Below are positions 8,702 to 17,732 of a stretch of DNA of 64,000 nt, piece after piece (position 1 is the stretch's first letter; the number at the start of each line of letters is the position of its first letter). The translations under genes and the position numbers were made by a program. The notes under the pieces are model-generated. The model made no database searches. It saw nothing but the letters and a program-made list of their open reading frames with translations, and had not been told where the DNA came from. Source of the stretch: Polaribacter sp. KT25b. GTDB taxonomy: Bacteria; Bacteroidota; Bacteroidia; Flavobacteriales; Flavobacteriaceae. The stretch is taken from NCBI RefSeq assembly GCF_900105145.1, contig NZ_LT629752.1, positions 1,522,001-1,586,000 on the forward strand, read 5' to 3'.

Positions 8702-8825
8702 TTAACAGATATTTTTGTAAATTTATAAAAAAAAATATCAATTAGAATAATTTATTAATGATAAGCAATCAATCTTTAAAAAAAATGAAAGGAGATAGGT
8801 TATAATTAGTTATGAAAAACTATCT

Positions 8826-9605
8826 ATGGAAAAGAAAGAACTTTTAAAAGAAAATAAAATTCTTAAAGCTAAATTAGCTTTTATAGAAGAAAAATTAAGA
8901 AATATTGAAAATGAAAATGAGAAGCAAATTGATATAAAAAATGCTGAGTTTGATGATTTTGTTTACATAATTTCTCATGATTTAAATGAACCAATTAGAA
9001 CAATTAATAGTTTTGTTGAAATAATTAAAGAAGAATATCATGATTCTAATGATAAAAAATTAGGTACTTATTTTTATTTTATTGAAGATGCTATAAAAAG
9101 GTTAAATACTAAAATGAAAAGTTTGTTAGATTTTTCTAGATTAGGAAAAAATCAAACATTAGAATTAACTGATATAAATGAAACTATAGATTCTATAAAA
9201 ATAGAATTGTCTGATTTAATTAAAAAAAATAATGCCAGTATTGTTTATTCAGATTTACCAATAGTTAACTGTTATTCATCGGAAATTAAACAAGTTTTAT
9301 TAAATTTAATTTTAAATAGTATAAAATTTAAGCAACCCAAAAATTCTTTATTAATTGAAATTAGTTGTATTAGTAAACCTTCTTTTTGGGAGTTTTGTGT
9401 AAAAGATAATGGTATAGGTATTAATGATAATGAACATTTTGAAATTTTTCAAATGTTTAATAAGTTAGATATAACTAATTCAGAAAAAAGTAATGGAACT
9501 GGTTTAGCTTTTTGTAAAAAAATAATAGAAATACATAAAGGTACTATTTGGGTAAAATCTACACTAGATTTAGGTGTTGAATTTCATTTTACTATTAGTA
9601 AATAG
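8826..9605 (+). CDS. Cytoplasmic histidine kinase without a sensor domain
   Basis: A 259-aa kinase. Residues 1-40 form a short coiled coil. An H box follows (VYIISHDLNEPIRTI, phosphoacceptor His near residue 55), the dimerisation helices end at LLDFSRLGK, and then come the N box (LLNLILNSIKF), G1 (VKDNGIGI), F region (FEIFQMF) and G2 (NGTGLAFC). No transmembrane segment or PAS domain is present, so it must sense through a partner or act as a relay. The kinase core closely resembles the C-terminal kinase of the CheB-CheR fusion at 11085-14765 (both have SHDLxEP and GTG(I)xLAxCKKIIEIHxGTI). It is divergent from the receiver at 8159. Confidence 0.9.
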   Translation: MEKKELLKENKILKAKLAFIEEKLRNIENENEKQIDIKNAEFDDFVYIISHDLNEPIRTINSFVEIIKEEYHDSNDKKLGTYFYFIEDAIKRLNTKMKSLLDFSRLGKNQTLELTDINETIDSIKIELSDLIKKNNASIVYSDLPIVNCYSSEIKQVLLNLILNSIKFKQPKNSLLIEISCISKPSFWEFCVKDNGIGINDNEHFEIFQMFNKLDITNSEKSNGTGLAFCKKIIEIHKGTIWVKSTLDLGVEFHFTISK

Positions 9606-9623
9606 GTCGTTTTTATAAAATTA

Positions 9624-10532
9624 TTAATGATTTTGTCTATATTGATTAGGTGTTAATCCTGTTTTAGCTTTAAATAATCTACTAAAATAGTGTGGGTAAT
9701 TAAAACCAAGATCAAAAGCTAATTTGCTTATTGTAATATTATCATTTAAAAGTAAGGTTTTTGCTTTGTCTATAATATAAGAGTTAATAAAATCTTTGGC
9801 GTTTTTACCTGTTTCTTTCTTTAAAACATCGCCTAAATAGTTAGGAGTTATACCTATTATTTCTGCAATATTTTCTACAGTTGGTATGCCTTGTTTTATA
9901 AAAAGGCCAGAATCATAATTATCTTTTAAAATACTAGAAACTTGAGTTACTATATTGTTTGTATGTATAGATTTTGTTTTGTATTGTCTTTCGTAAAATC
10001 TGGCACAAAAATTTAATAATAAATCTAAAGTAGAAACAACAACAGGTTTGCTATAATTATCGGTAGAACCTGCAATCTCATTTTTTATAAGTTCAATACA
10101 ATTAGTAATAATTAATTTTTCAGTATCTGATAAAAGTAAAGCTTTATCAATATCGTAAGTAAAAAATTTATAGTTTTCTATTTTTTTATCCAAAGAAGTA
10201 TTTCTAACTAAATCTGGATGAAAAAATAAAATCCAACCTTGATTATTATTTAGATTTGTTGTTTTTGATAGTGTTAATGTTTGATTTGGTGCAGAAAATA
10301 TTATTTCTCCCTTATCAAAATTATAATTTTTTCTTCCAAAATGTGCTTCACAATTTTGATCTTTTAAACTGATTGAATAAAAGTTAAGAATAAATTTTTC
10401 TCCTAATCTATTTTTAAATGCATGCAAATCATTTTCACTTATAATGCTTAATAAAGGGTGTATTGGTTTCTTAAAACCAAATAGATTATGTAAGTTTTTA
10501 ATTGAATTTATTATATGTGTTTTATTGCTCAT
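9624..10532 (-). CDS. AraC-family transcriptional regulator
   Basis: A 302-aa regulator. Residues 1-190 form a cupin-like sensing domain (GEIIFSAPNQTLTLS, then GWILFFHPDLVRNT, a pattern common in flavobacterial AraC proteins). The C-terminal 100 residues carry two HTH motifs: VENIAEIIGITPNYLGDVLK and ISKLAFDLGFNYPHYFSRLF, ending with KTGLTPNQYRQ. The last part is the AraC signature. Its 3' end lies 18 bp from the end of the kinase gene at 9605, on opposite strands, so the two are convergent. Target genes are unknown; the signalling cluster or the long gap upstream are candidates. Confidence 0.92.
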   Translation of the reverse strand: MSNKTHIINSIKNLHNLFGFKKPIHPLLSIISENDLHAFKNRLGEKFILNFYSISLKDQNCEAHFGRKNYNFDKGEIIFSAPNQTLTLSKTTNLNNNQGWILFFHPDLVRNTSLDKKIENYKFFTYDIDKALLLSDTEKLIITNCIELIKNEIAGSTDNYSKPVVVSTLDLLLNFCARFYERQYKTKSIHTNNIVTQVSSILKDNYDSGLFIKQGIPTVENIAEIIGITPNYLGDVLKKETGKNAKDFINSYIIDKAKTLLLNDNITISKLAFDLGFNYPHYFSRLFKAKTGLTPNQYRQNH

Positions 10533-11084
10533 TAAAAATTAGAGATTCTTATTTTTTATTATAAAATGGTTGTCTGTTTTTTTATTTTTAGAACAAATTT
10601 CTCACCTACTACAATAATAATTAATTTTGAAGTAAAATACTATAAATTTGTTTAAATATCTTATTAAAGATATTTTTTAAAAGTTGTTAACTTTATAAAT
10701 ATCAGTAAAATATTAACTTATAATTAACTTAATTGTTGTATTTTATCAAATACTCATTTCTAATTAGTAAAAGAAGCTAAATAGTTAAACGTTATTAGTA
10801 TAAGAACTTTATTTAATTTATAAAAATTGATTTTTTTATCCAATTAAATCTTATTGAATTTTTTATATATTTACAATTAAGATTTAATAATTATTTACGT
10901 TACTTTTTTTTAAAAAATAATTTAAACTTTTAAAAAGGATTAAATAATTTATAGATCTTAATAATTTTAATGAATAATATTAAAATCTTCTATTTTAAAA
11001 TAGCTAATGATTTAATTAATTAGATAATAATAAGTTGTTTAAAGCTATAACTTACTGTAAAAACTAACTTCTTAATAATTGTAC
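10533..11084. other. Long AT-rich regulatory gap before the CheB-CheR fusion gene
   Basis: About 550 bases without a gene between the divergent AraC regulator and the fusion kinase. It contains a short hairpin (AAATATCTT/AAGATATTT near 10654-10675) and many A/T runs. I see no tRNA- or riboswitch-like structure. It presumably contains both divergent promoters. Confidence 0.45.
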
Positions 11085-14000
11085 ATGAAAAAAGAAAAAA
11101 AAGAATTATCAGCACCAAATAAAACAAAAAAAAACTTAGATACTGTAGTAAATAAAGAAATGTTTGTTGTTGGTATTGGTGCTTCTGCCGGAGGTTTAGA
11201 TGCTTTGCAAGAATTTTTTGAACACATTCCGGTAAATACCGGAATGTCTTTTTGCGTTGTTCAACATTTATCACCAAACTTTAAAAGCTTAATGAACGAA
11301 TTGTTAAGTAAATATTCTAGAATGACAATTTCTACAGTAGAAGATGGTGAAAAAATAAAACCAAATCATATTTATTTAAATCCAAATAATGCAAGTTTAA
11401 AAGTAGAAAATAATTCATTTAAATATGTTCCAAAAGAGTCTAGAACAGCTTTAAATTTACCAATAGATATGTTTTTTCATTCATTGGCTAAAGAATATCA
11501 AGATAAAGCAATAGGAGTTATTTTATCAGGAACTGGTACAGATGGTTCTAGAGGAATTAGAACATTAAAAGAAGTTGGTGGTACAATTATGGTGCAAAGT
11601 CCTTTATCTGCTCAATTTGATGGAATGCCAAATACCGCAATTTCTACAGGTTTAGCAGAATATATTGGTACACCTTCAGAATTGGCTGTAGAATTAACAA
11701 AGTTTCCTAACAAACCCTCTTTTATACGCGAAGTAGATGGTGGTTCTGTAACAGAAGTAGAAACTATATTTAATGATATACTAGATTTACTTTTTAAATT
11801 TTCTGGACAAAGATTTAAAGATTACAAAAACAACACTTTAGTAAGACGTTTAGAAAAAAGAATGGGAATTTTAAATTTTTCTAAAATTTCTGAATATTAT
11901 AGTTTTCTACAAAAAGATGATAAAGAAAAGCAATTATTAATTAATGATTTTTTTATAGGTGTAACAAGTTTTTTTAGAGATAAAGAAGCTTTTAACCTAA
12001 TTAAAACAGAAATTATTCCTAAAATTTTTAAAAATAAAGAGCCTCATGAAACAATACGAGTATGGTCTGCAGCTTGTTCTACAGGAGAAGAAGCATACTC
12101 ATTAGCCATTTTAATGGACGAATATATAACAAAAAATAAATTACAAAATGATTATAAAATATTTGCTACAGATGCAGATATGCGTGCAATAGAAATAGCA
12201 AGTATTGGTGAGTTTATTTTAAATTCTGCAAATGATATACCTTCAAATTATATTGAAAAATATTTTTTTAGAAATGGAGATAATTATTTAATTAATAAAA
12301 AAATTAGAGAAAAAATTGTGTTTTCTAAACATAATTTAATTGCAGATCCGCCTTTTATTAAAATGGATTTAATTTCTTGTAGAAACTTGCTTATTTATTT
12401 TTCTACTAAAGCACAACAAAAAAGTTTACAACATTTTAAATTTTCTTTAAATTTAGACGGTTACTTATTTCTTGGTAGTAGCGAAACTCTTGGAGAAATT
12501 CAAACAGATTTTGCTACAATAAGTGCAAAATATAAAGTTTATAATATTGTAAATAAATCTAGAACAATTACCGATTTTACTTTTGATAATAACATGAGAA
12601 AAATAGAATCTAAAAGATCTAGGCTTCATATATCATCTTTAGTTAGTTCTAAAAGGGTAGAAGATAATGAAAATTTTTATAACCAACATTTAGTTAATGT
12701 TTTTTCTCCAAAATGTATTTTTATTGATAAAGATTATAATATTTTATATGTTAAAGGAGATCTAAAAGAAATATTACATATTTCACAAGGTGTAGCTCAA
12801 CTTAATTTAATGAAAATGTTAGATGATAAATTGGCTGCAATGGTTAGAAACGGAGTAAGAAGAATTAATGAAGAAAACAAAAAAGTAATGTTTTCTGATA
12901 TTAAAAATTTATTAGATGATAAAACCAAAGCATTAAATCTAGTTTTTTCTAAAGTTGAAACAACAAATAATTCAGAAATTTATTTAATAGTTTTAAATGA
13001 AGCAGAAAATGTAGAAAACTTTACAAATGATGCAGTAAAATATAATCAATTTGAATTAGATGAATTTTCTAAACAAAGAATTGAAGATTTAGAATATGAG
13101 CTAAAAACTAAAAATGCAGAGTTACAATTTATTGTAGAAGAATTAGAAACTAGTAATGAAGAGTTACAAGCCTCAAATGAAGAATTAATGGCAAGTAATG
13201 AAGAACTGCAAGGCACAAATGAAGAATTACAATCTGTAAATGAAGAGTTATATACTGTAAATACAGAATTACAATTTAAAAATAAAGAACTTACAATTGC
13301 AAGTGATGATATAAATAACTTGTTAAAAAGCACAGAAATTGGAACACTATTTTTAGATGATAAACTTAAAATTAGAAAAATAACGCCACATATTAAAAAA
13401 CATTTTGCTTTAGAAAGTTCAGATATAGGACGATATATTGGCAGTTTTAAACATATACTACCAACTTATGATGAACAAAATTTTATTGAAGAATTAAAAA
13501 ATGCTATTAAAAATAATAAAAAAACAGAAGCAAAAGTTAAAGATATTGAAGGTAATACATATTTAAAAAGTATAATTCCTTATATAAATTCTAATAATAA
13601 AGTAGACGGTGTAGTTATTAATTATGTAGATATTACTAATTTAACAAAAGCAGAAGACGAATTACTACAAATAAGTAACGATTATAAAAATTTATCATCA
13701 GAATTAGAGCTAATAATTAATAATATACCTGCTTTAGTTTTTTATAAAGATGATAAAAATAATTACGTTAGAGTAAACAATGCATTATCAGAAATACATG
13801 ATAGTACAAGTAAAGATTTAGTTGGTAAAAATCTATCAGACTTATTACCAGCAGAAGAAGCTATAGAGTATTGGGAAGAAGATTTAGAAATCATTAAAAG
13901 TGGAAAATCTAAATTTAACATATTTCAATCAATAATAAATAATAATAAAAAACAATATCTATCAACCAATAAAATTCTAATAAAAAATAATAATAAAAAC

Positions 14001-14765
14001 TTTATTTTAGGTGTTTCATCAGATATAACTTTGTTAAGAAAAAATCAAGACGAACTTTTATTAACCTTAGAAAAATTAAAAATATCTAATAATGAATTAT
14101 CTCAGTTTGCATATGTAGCTTCACATGATTTGCAAGAACCTTTAAATACAATTATAGGTTTTATATCATTACTTCATAAAGAATTTAACGAAGCAGAAAA
14201 TAAAAAAGCTAGTCAATACATTAACATTGCGCTAGAAGCTACAGAAAGGATGAAGTCTTTAATTAAAGGTGTTTTAGAATATTCTAGAATAGGTAAAGAT
14301 AAAGTTGTTTCAAAAATTGATACAAGAGATATTATACAAGAAGTTTTAATAGATTTAGATAATTTAATAAAAGAAAAAAAAGCAGTTATAAATATTGGAA
14401 GCTTACCAAAACAAATTAAGGGCTATAAAACAGAAATTAGAATATTACTTCAAAACTTAATCTCTAATGGATTAAAATTTGTAGAAGAAGGCAAAGCGCC
14501 AAATATTAATATTACAGGAGAAGAAACTAAAGATTCTTATAATTTTTCAATAAAAGATTCTGGTATAGGAATTGAAGAAAAACATACAATAGAAATTTTT
14601 GAAATTTTTAAAAGATTACACTCAAATAAAGATTATAATGGAACAGGAATTGGTTTAGCACATTGTAAAAAAATTATTGAGATTCATAATGGAACTATAA
14701 ACGTAATTTCTACCCCAAATTTAGGAAGTAGTTTTAATTTTTCAATTTCTAAAAAATTAGATTAA
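11085..14765 (+). CDS. CheB-CheR-PAS-histidine kinase fusion protein
   Basis: A protein of about 1226 aa. I start it at ATG 11085; a TTG two codons earlier is less likely. Residues ~25-210 are a CheB methylesterase domain with the Ser-His-Asp triad in GIGASAGG, VVQHLSP and GTGTDGSRG. Residues ~235-490 are a CheR methyltransferase (VWSAACSTGEEAYSLA for S-adenosylmethionine; LISCRNLLIYF). A PAS-like segment is followed by a coiled coil with repeated SNEELQ heptads (~675-735), then two PAS domains (~760-985) and a histidine kinase: H box VASHDLQEPLNTI (~1013), N box LLQNLISNGLKF, G1 IKDSGIGI, G2 GTGIGLAHC. No receiver is fused; the next gene overlaps by one base and supplies one. Such fusions often occur without chemoreceptors and probably sense and relay signals rather than steer motility. 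Confidence 0.94.
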   Translation: MKKEKKELSAPNKTKKNLDTVVNKEMFVVGIGASAGGLDALQEFFEHIPVNTGMSFCVVQHLSPNFKSLMNELLSKYSRMTISTVEDGEKIKPNHIYLNPNNASLKVENNSFKYVPKESRTALNLPIDMFFHSLAKEYQDKAIGVILSGTGTDGSRGIRTLKEVGGTIMVQSPLSAQFDGMPNTAISTGLAEYIGTPSELAVELTKFPNKPSFIREVDGGSVTEVETIFNDILDLLFKFSGQRFKDYKNNTLVRRLEKRMGILNFSKISEYYSFLQKDDKEKQLLINDFFIGVTSFFRDKEAFNLIKTEIIPKIFKNKEPHETIRVWSAACSTGEEAYSLAILMDEYITKNKLQNDYKIFATDADMRAIEIASIGEFILNSANDIPSNYIEKYFFRNGDNYLINKKIREKIVFSKHNLIADPPFIKMDLISCRNLLIYFSTKAQQKSLQHFKFSLNLDGYLFLGSSETLGEIQTDFATISAKYKVYNIVNKSRTITDFTFDNNMRKIESKRSRLHISSLVSSKRVEDNENFYNQHLVNVFSPKCIFIDKDYNILYVKGDLKEILHISQGVAQLNLMKMLDDKLAAMVRNGVRRINEENKKVMFSDIKNLLDDKTKALNLVFSKVETTNNSEIYLIVLNEAENVENFTNDAVKYNQFELDEFSKQRIEDLEYELKTKNAELQFIVEELETSNEELQASNEELMASNEELQGTNEELQSVNEELYTVNTELQFKNKELTIASDDINNLLKSTEIGTLFLDDKLKIRKITPHIKKHFALESSDIGRYIGSFKHILPTYDEQNFIEELKNAIKNNKKTEAKVKDIEGNTYLKSIIPYINSNNKVDGVVINYVDITNLTKAEDELLQISNDYKNLSSELELIINNIPALVFYKDDKNNYVRVNNALSEIHDSTSKDLVGKNLSDLLPAEEAIEYWEEDLEIIKSGKSKFNIFQSIINNNKKQYLSTNKILIKNNNKNFILGVSSDITLLRKNQDELLLTLEKLKISNNELSQFAYVASHDLQEPLNTIIGFISLLHKEFNEAENKKASQYINIALEATERMKSLIKGVLEYSRIGKDKVVSKIDTRDIIQEVLIDLDNLIKEKKAVINIGSLPKQIKGYKTEIRILLQNLISNGLKFVEEGKAPNINITGEETKDSYNFSIKDSGIGIEEKHTIEIFEIFKRLHSNKDYNGTGIGLAHCKKIIEIHNGTINVISTPNLGSSFNFSISKKLD

Positions 14766-15154
14766 TGCATAAACTAAAAACAATTTTATTAGTTGATGAT
14801 GATGATGCAACAAACTATTTACATGAAATTCATTTAAATAATTTAAATGTTGCAGGTAATATTCTAAAAGTACATAATGGTAAACAAGCTTTAGATTTAC
14901 TTTTTTCAGGAAAACTATTAATTCCAGATTTAATTATATTAGATATTAATATGCCAATTATAAATGGATGGGTTTTTCTTGAAGAATACTCAAAATTAAG
15001 AGATTCAGAAACAAGTAAAATAATTATGGTAACTGCTTCTATCAATCCTTTAGATGAAACAAAAGGAAAAACACATCCTTATGTTTTAGACTTTATAGGC
15101 AAACCTTTAAATGAAAATAAGTTTATTAAAATTTTAAATTTAATGAAAAACTAA
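14765..15154 (+). CDS. Stand-alone response regulator, partner of the CheB-CheR fusion kinase
   Basis: A 129-aa CheY-like receiver: LLVDDDDA acidic cluster, phosphoacceptor Asp in ILDINMPIINGW, Thr in MVTAS, KP pair in IGKPLNENKF. Its ATG overlaps the stop codon of the upstream fusion kinase (TAATG), so translation is coupled and pairing with that kinase is likely. It is related to the receiver at 7223 (both have the DDxxAxNxxH start of the Rcp1-like group). There is no output domain, so the signal must act by protein contact or phosphotransfer. Confidence 0.92.
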   Translation: MHKLKTILLVDDDDATNYLHEIHLNNLNVAGNILKVHNGKQALDLLFSGKLLIPDLIILDINMPIINGWVFLEEYSKLRDSETSKIIMVTASINPLDETKGKTHPYVLDFIGKPLNENKFIKILNLMKN

Positions 15155-15307
15155 AAATTTAATAAACTACTATTTTTCAATAAAATATGTAATAATCCTT
15201 TATTTTATTGGGTTTCTAGCATTTTTTGAGCAAAAATATTTACACTTTTATTTTAGCTGTTGTTTAGTGATAGAGTAAGATAGCCTCTTTTTTAATAAGA
15301 AAAAGAT

Positions 15308-16081
15308 TTAAAATAATTGATTTACTAAACAATATTGTACTAATTGTATGGTAGAATCAAAATTTAATTTTCCTAAAATATTTTTTCGATGTACGTTTAC
15401 GGTATGTGTACTAATAAAAAGTTTTTTAGCAATTTCTGCACTTGTTTTATTTAAAGCCAATAAACGAACTACATCTTTTTCTCTATTTGTTAATGAAACA
15501 GATAATAATTTCTGAGAATAGTTTTTATAAAAAAGGGTTTCATATTCATTTTTGTCATTCAATTTTTTAACGGTTGCAATTATTGGTCGTTGTTCTCCAC
15601 CGCCAACAATACATAAATGGGCAACTCCAATTATTGGTTTGCCAGAATCATCGAAAAATACAGGTGTAAGATGTTCAAAAGTATTTAAATATTCTCCGTT
15701 TTTATTTTTGATTCTAAAGTTCCAAGAATAACAAAGTTTTGGTCTATCTTTTTTTGAAATTTCTGTCATTGTAAAAAGCATTAAATCTTCTAAAACACGC
15801 ATCCAAATTGGTAAATCATCTGGATGAAAATGAGAAAACCAATACGTAGCGCCAAGTTTAGCCATTTTTTTTCTATCTAAACCAAGTGTGTATTCAAAAT
15901 TTTTACTAACAAAAGGATACATTTTCGTACTTGTATTTGTTACGATAAAAAAAGATTGCATTCTAGGTAAATAGGCATCTAGTTCTTTTAACTTTTGCAC
16001 ATGAGTTTCCACTACGGTTCCACAATATTCTTTATGAGTGTCAAATATTTCGGTAAAAAGATCTAGATTATTTTTTTTCAT
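15308..16081 (-). CDS. PAS-LuxR transcriptional regulator
   Basis: A 257-aa regulator. Residues ~40-170 form a PAS-like domain (FEYTLGLDRKKMAKLG, FHPDDLPIWMRVL, YSWNFRIKNKNGEYL). Residues ~190-257 are a LuxR/GerE HTH (SLTNREKDVVRLLALN, then ISTHTVNVHRKNILGKL). This architecture is frequent in Flavobacteriaceae. It is convergent with the receiver gene at 14765-15154. The last 70 codons are repeated almost perfectly at 6115-6330, so the gene end is one arm of a direct repeat flanking the signalling cluster. Its regulon is unknown. Confidence 0.92.
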   Translation of the reverse strand: MKKNNLDLFTEIFDTHKEYCGTVVETHVQKLKELDAYLPRMQSFFIVTNTSTKMYPFVSKNFEYTLGLDRKKMAKLGATYWFSHFHPDDLPIWMRVLEDLMLFTMTEISKKDRPKLCYSWNFRIKNKNGEYLNTFEHLTPVFFDDSGKPIIGVAHLCIVGGGEQRPIIATVKKLNDKNEYETLFYKNYSQKLLSVSLTNREKDVVRLLALNKTSAEIAKKLFISTHTVNVHRKNILGKLNFDSTIQLVQYCLVNQLF

Positions 16082-16223
16082 TTAAAGGATATAAAAAACT
16101 AAAATAGAGTTTAAATTAATACTAGCAAAGCATTTAAGTTGATATAACTTGAAGAATAATTTTAAGTATTGTATTACAATTAGTTATTTTTAGATGTGCT
16201 GATTATTTTATATGAAAGTAACT

Positions 16224-16253
16224 AAAAACCCAAGCAATTATGCTTGGGTTTTT
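16224..16253. terminator. Strong bidirectional intrinsic terminator
   Basis: AAAAACCCAAGCA (16224-16236), loop ATTA, TGCTTGGGTTTTT (16241-16253): a perfect 13-bp stem with A-run before and T-run after. It lies just downstream of the RidA fragment on the minus strand and probably terminated that gene. Confidence 0.8.
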
Positions 16254-16277
16254 TATATAAAATATAGTTATTTGTAA

Positions 16278-16397
16278 TTATTCTGGTTTATAAACTTCGA
16301 GTTCAATTTCTATCATAAATGCTGGTAAAGCTAATTCTTTAACTCCAAACCAAGAACCTGTTGGAAATTGTTTTTTGTACATAATAATTGCTTTTTA
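16278..16397 (-). pseudogene. C-terminal remnant of a RidA/YjgF-family gene
   Basis: The minus strand encodes KAIIMYKKQFPTGSWFGV followed by KELALPAFMIEIELEVYKPE and a stop. This matches the last strands of RidA-like enamine/imine deaminases (usual form PTRTxVGVxxLALPxxLIEIE). The rest of the gene, about 90 residues, is missing; an in-frame stop precedes the fragment. The terminator at 16224-16253 survives behind it. A deletion probably removed the 5' part. Confidence 0.6.
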
Positions 16398-16552
16398 TAA
16401 GATATAATTTTTTTAGTGCCTACTTTTTCGGTTTTTAGCAATCCCGTTTTTAAACTTAATGTATTTTAAAAATATAAATATACAAAGTTTTTAAAAACAA
16501 AAAACTATATTACTTATTGATATTCAGTGAGTTTGGTTGATGCTATGAAGAA

Positions 16553-17731
16553 TTAAACGAATTCTTCAATAGTTTCTATGATAATAGCACAGCCTTTTGC
16601 CAATTCTTCATCAGAAATTGTTAAAGGAGGAGTTATTCTCATAGCTTTTCCTTCAAATAAAAGAAAGAATAAAATTAAACCTTTGTCTAAACATTTTAAG
16701 ATGATTTTTGAAGCTAATTCAGCAGAATCTACCATTGCAGCTAACATTAATCCTTTTCCTCTAATTTCTTTTATTGCTGGATGTTGTAAGTGTTTTCTGA
16801 TGATTTTTTCTTTTCGTAAACTTTCTGAAACTAAGTTTTTTTCTAGAATTTCTTTTACTGTTGCATTTGCAGCAGCAGCAATTACAGGGTGACCAGCAAA
16901 AGTAGAAATATGTCCTAATTTAGGATTATCCTGCAATAAACTCATATGTTCATAAGAAGCAATAAAAGTACCAATTGGCATTCCGCCACCTAAACCTTTT
17001 CCAGTAATGATAATATCTGGAGTAACATTATAATTTTCAAACCCCCAAAATGTACCAGTTCTTCCAATTCCAGTTTGAATTTCATCTAAAATTAATAAAG
17101 CACCAACTTCTATACAACGTTGTTTTACTTTTGTTAAATAACCATTTTTTGGTTCTATAAAACCTGCACCTCCTTGAATAGTTTCTAAAATTACAGCCGC
17201 AGTTTTGTGAGTTATTTTTGCAATATCAATTTCATTATTAAATTCAATAAATTTGATTCCCGGAACTAAAGGTCTAAAAGCTGAGTTTTGTTTTTCAACT
17301 CCAGAAACACTCATAGATCCTTGTGTATTTCCATGATAAGAGTTTTTTGCAGCAATAATTTCTGATCTATTTGTAACTCTTTTTGCTAATTTTAAAGCGC
17401 CTTCTGTAGCTTCTGTTCCTGAGTTTGTAATATATACTGATGATAAATTTTCTGGTAATGTTGATGCTAAAACCTTGCATAAATCTACTTGTGGTTGCTG
17501 AATAAATTCACCATAAACCATAACATGTGTATAGGTATCAACTTGATTTTTAATAGCTTCAGAAACTTTTGGATGATTATGACCTAAACTATTTGCAGAA
17601 ACTCCGGCAACGAAATCTAAATATTTTTTTCCATGAATATCATAAATATAACTCCCTTTTGCATGAGAAATTTCAATAGCAAGTGGATAAGGAGAAGTTT
17701 GTGCTTGATATTTAAAAAAATCTGATTTCAT
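16553..17731 (-). CDS. Class III pyridoxal-phosphate aminotransferase (acetylornithine/ornithine type)
   Basis: A 392-aa enzyme of fold type I. Visible sites: GVSANSLGHNHP near residue 43, VYITNSGTEATEGALKLA (phosphate contact), ILDEIQTGIGRTG (Asp binding the pyridine nitrogen), and the Schiff-base Lys in IITGKGLGGGMPIG. The family transfers an omega- or alpha-amino group to 2-oxoglutarate; the closest classes are acetylornithine, ornithine and 4-aminobutyrate transaminases. Lack of other arginine genes nearby leaves the substrate open. Its start is 1 bp after the stop of the OstA-like gene, so they form an operon, an arrangement I associate with flavobacteria. Confidence 0.88.
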   Translation of the reverse strand: MKSDFFKYQAQTSPYPLAIEISHAKGSYIYDIHGKKYLDFVAGVSANSLGHNHPKVSEAIKNQVDTYTHVMVYGEFIQQPQVDLCKVLASTLPENLSSVYITNSGTEATEGALKLAKRVTNRSEIIAAKNSYHGNTQGSMSVSGVEKQNSAFRPLVPGIKFIEFNNEIDIAKITHKTAAVILETIQGGAGFIEPKNGYLTKVKQRCIEVGALLILDEIQTGIGRTGTFWGFENYNVTPDIIITGKGLGGGMPIGTFIASYEHMSLLQDNPKLGHISTFAGHPVIAAAANATVKEILEKNLVSESLRKEKIIRKHLQHPAIKEIRGKGLMLAAMVDSAELASKIILKCLDKGLILFFLLFEGKAMRITPPLTISDEELAKGCAIIIETIEEFV

Positions 17732-17732
17732 G

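Noticed and set aside
8758..8825. Possible operator or start-codon-sequestering hairpin before the kinase (AGATAGGTT / AAACTATCT)
   Set aside because: Imperfect pairing in very A/T-rich sequence; too weak to call.
13046..13333. Serine/asparagine-rich minus-strand frame and apparent tandem repeat
   Set aside because: It is the antisense of the NEEL coiled-coil heptads in the CheB-CheR fusion protein; the repeat is protein-level, not a DNA repeat array.
7223..16081. Genomic island by integration
   Set aside because: No integrase, tRNA end or attachment repeats; the flanking repeats are pieces of a regulator gene, so recombination or transposition is a better explanation.
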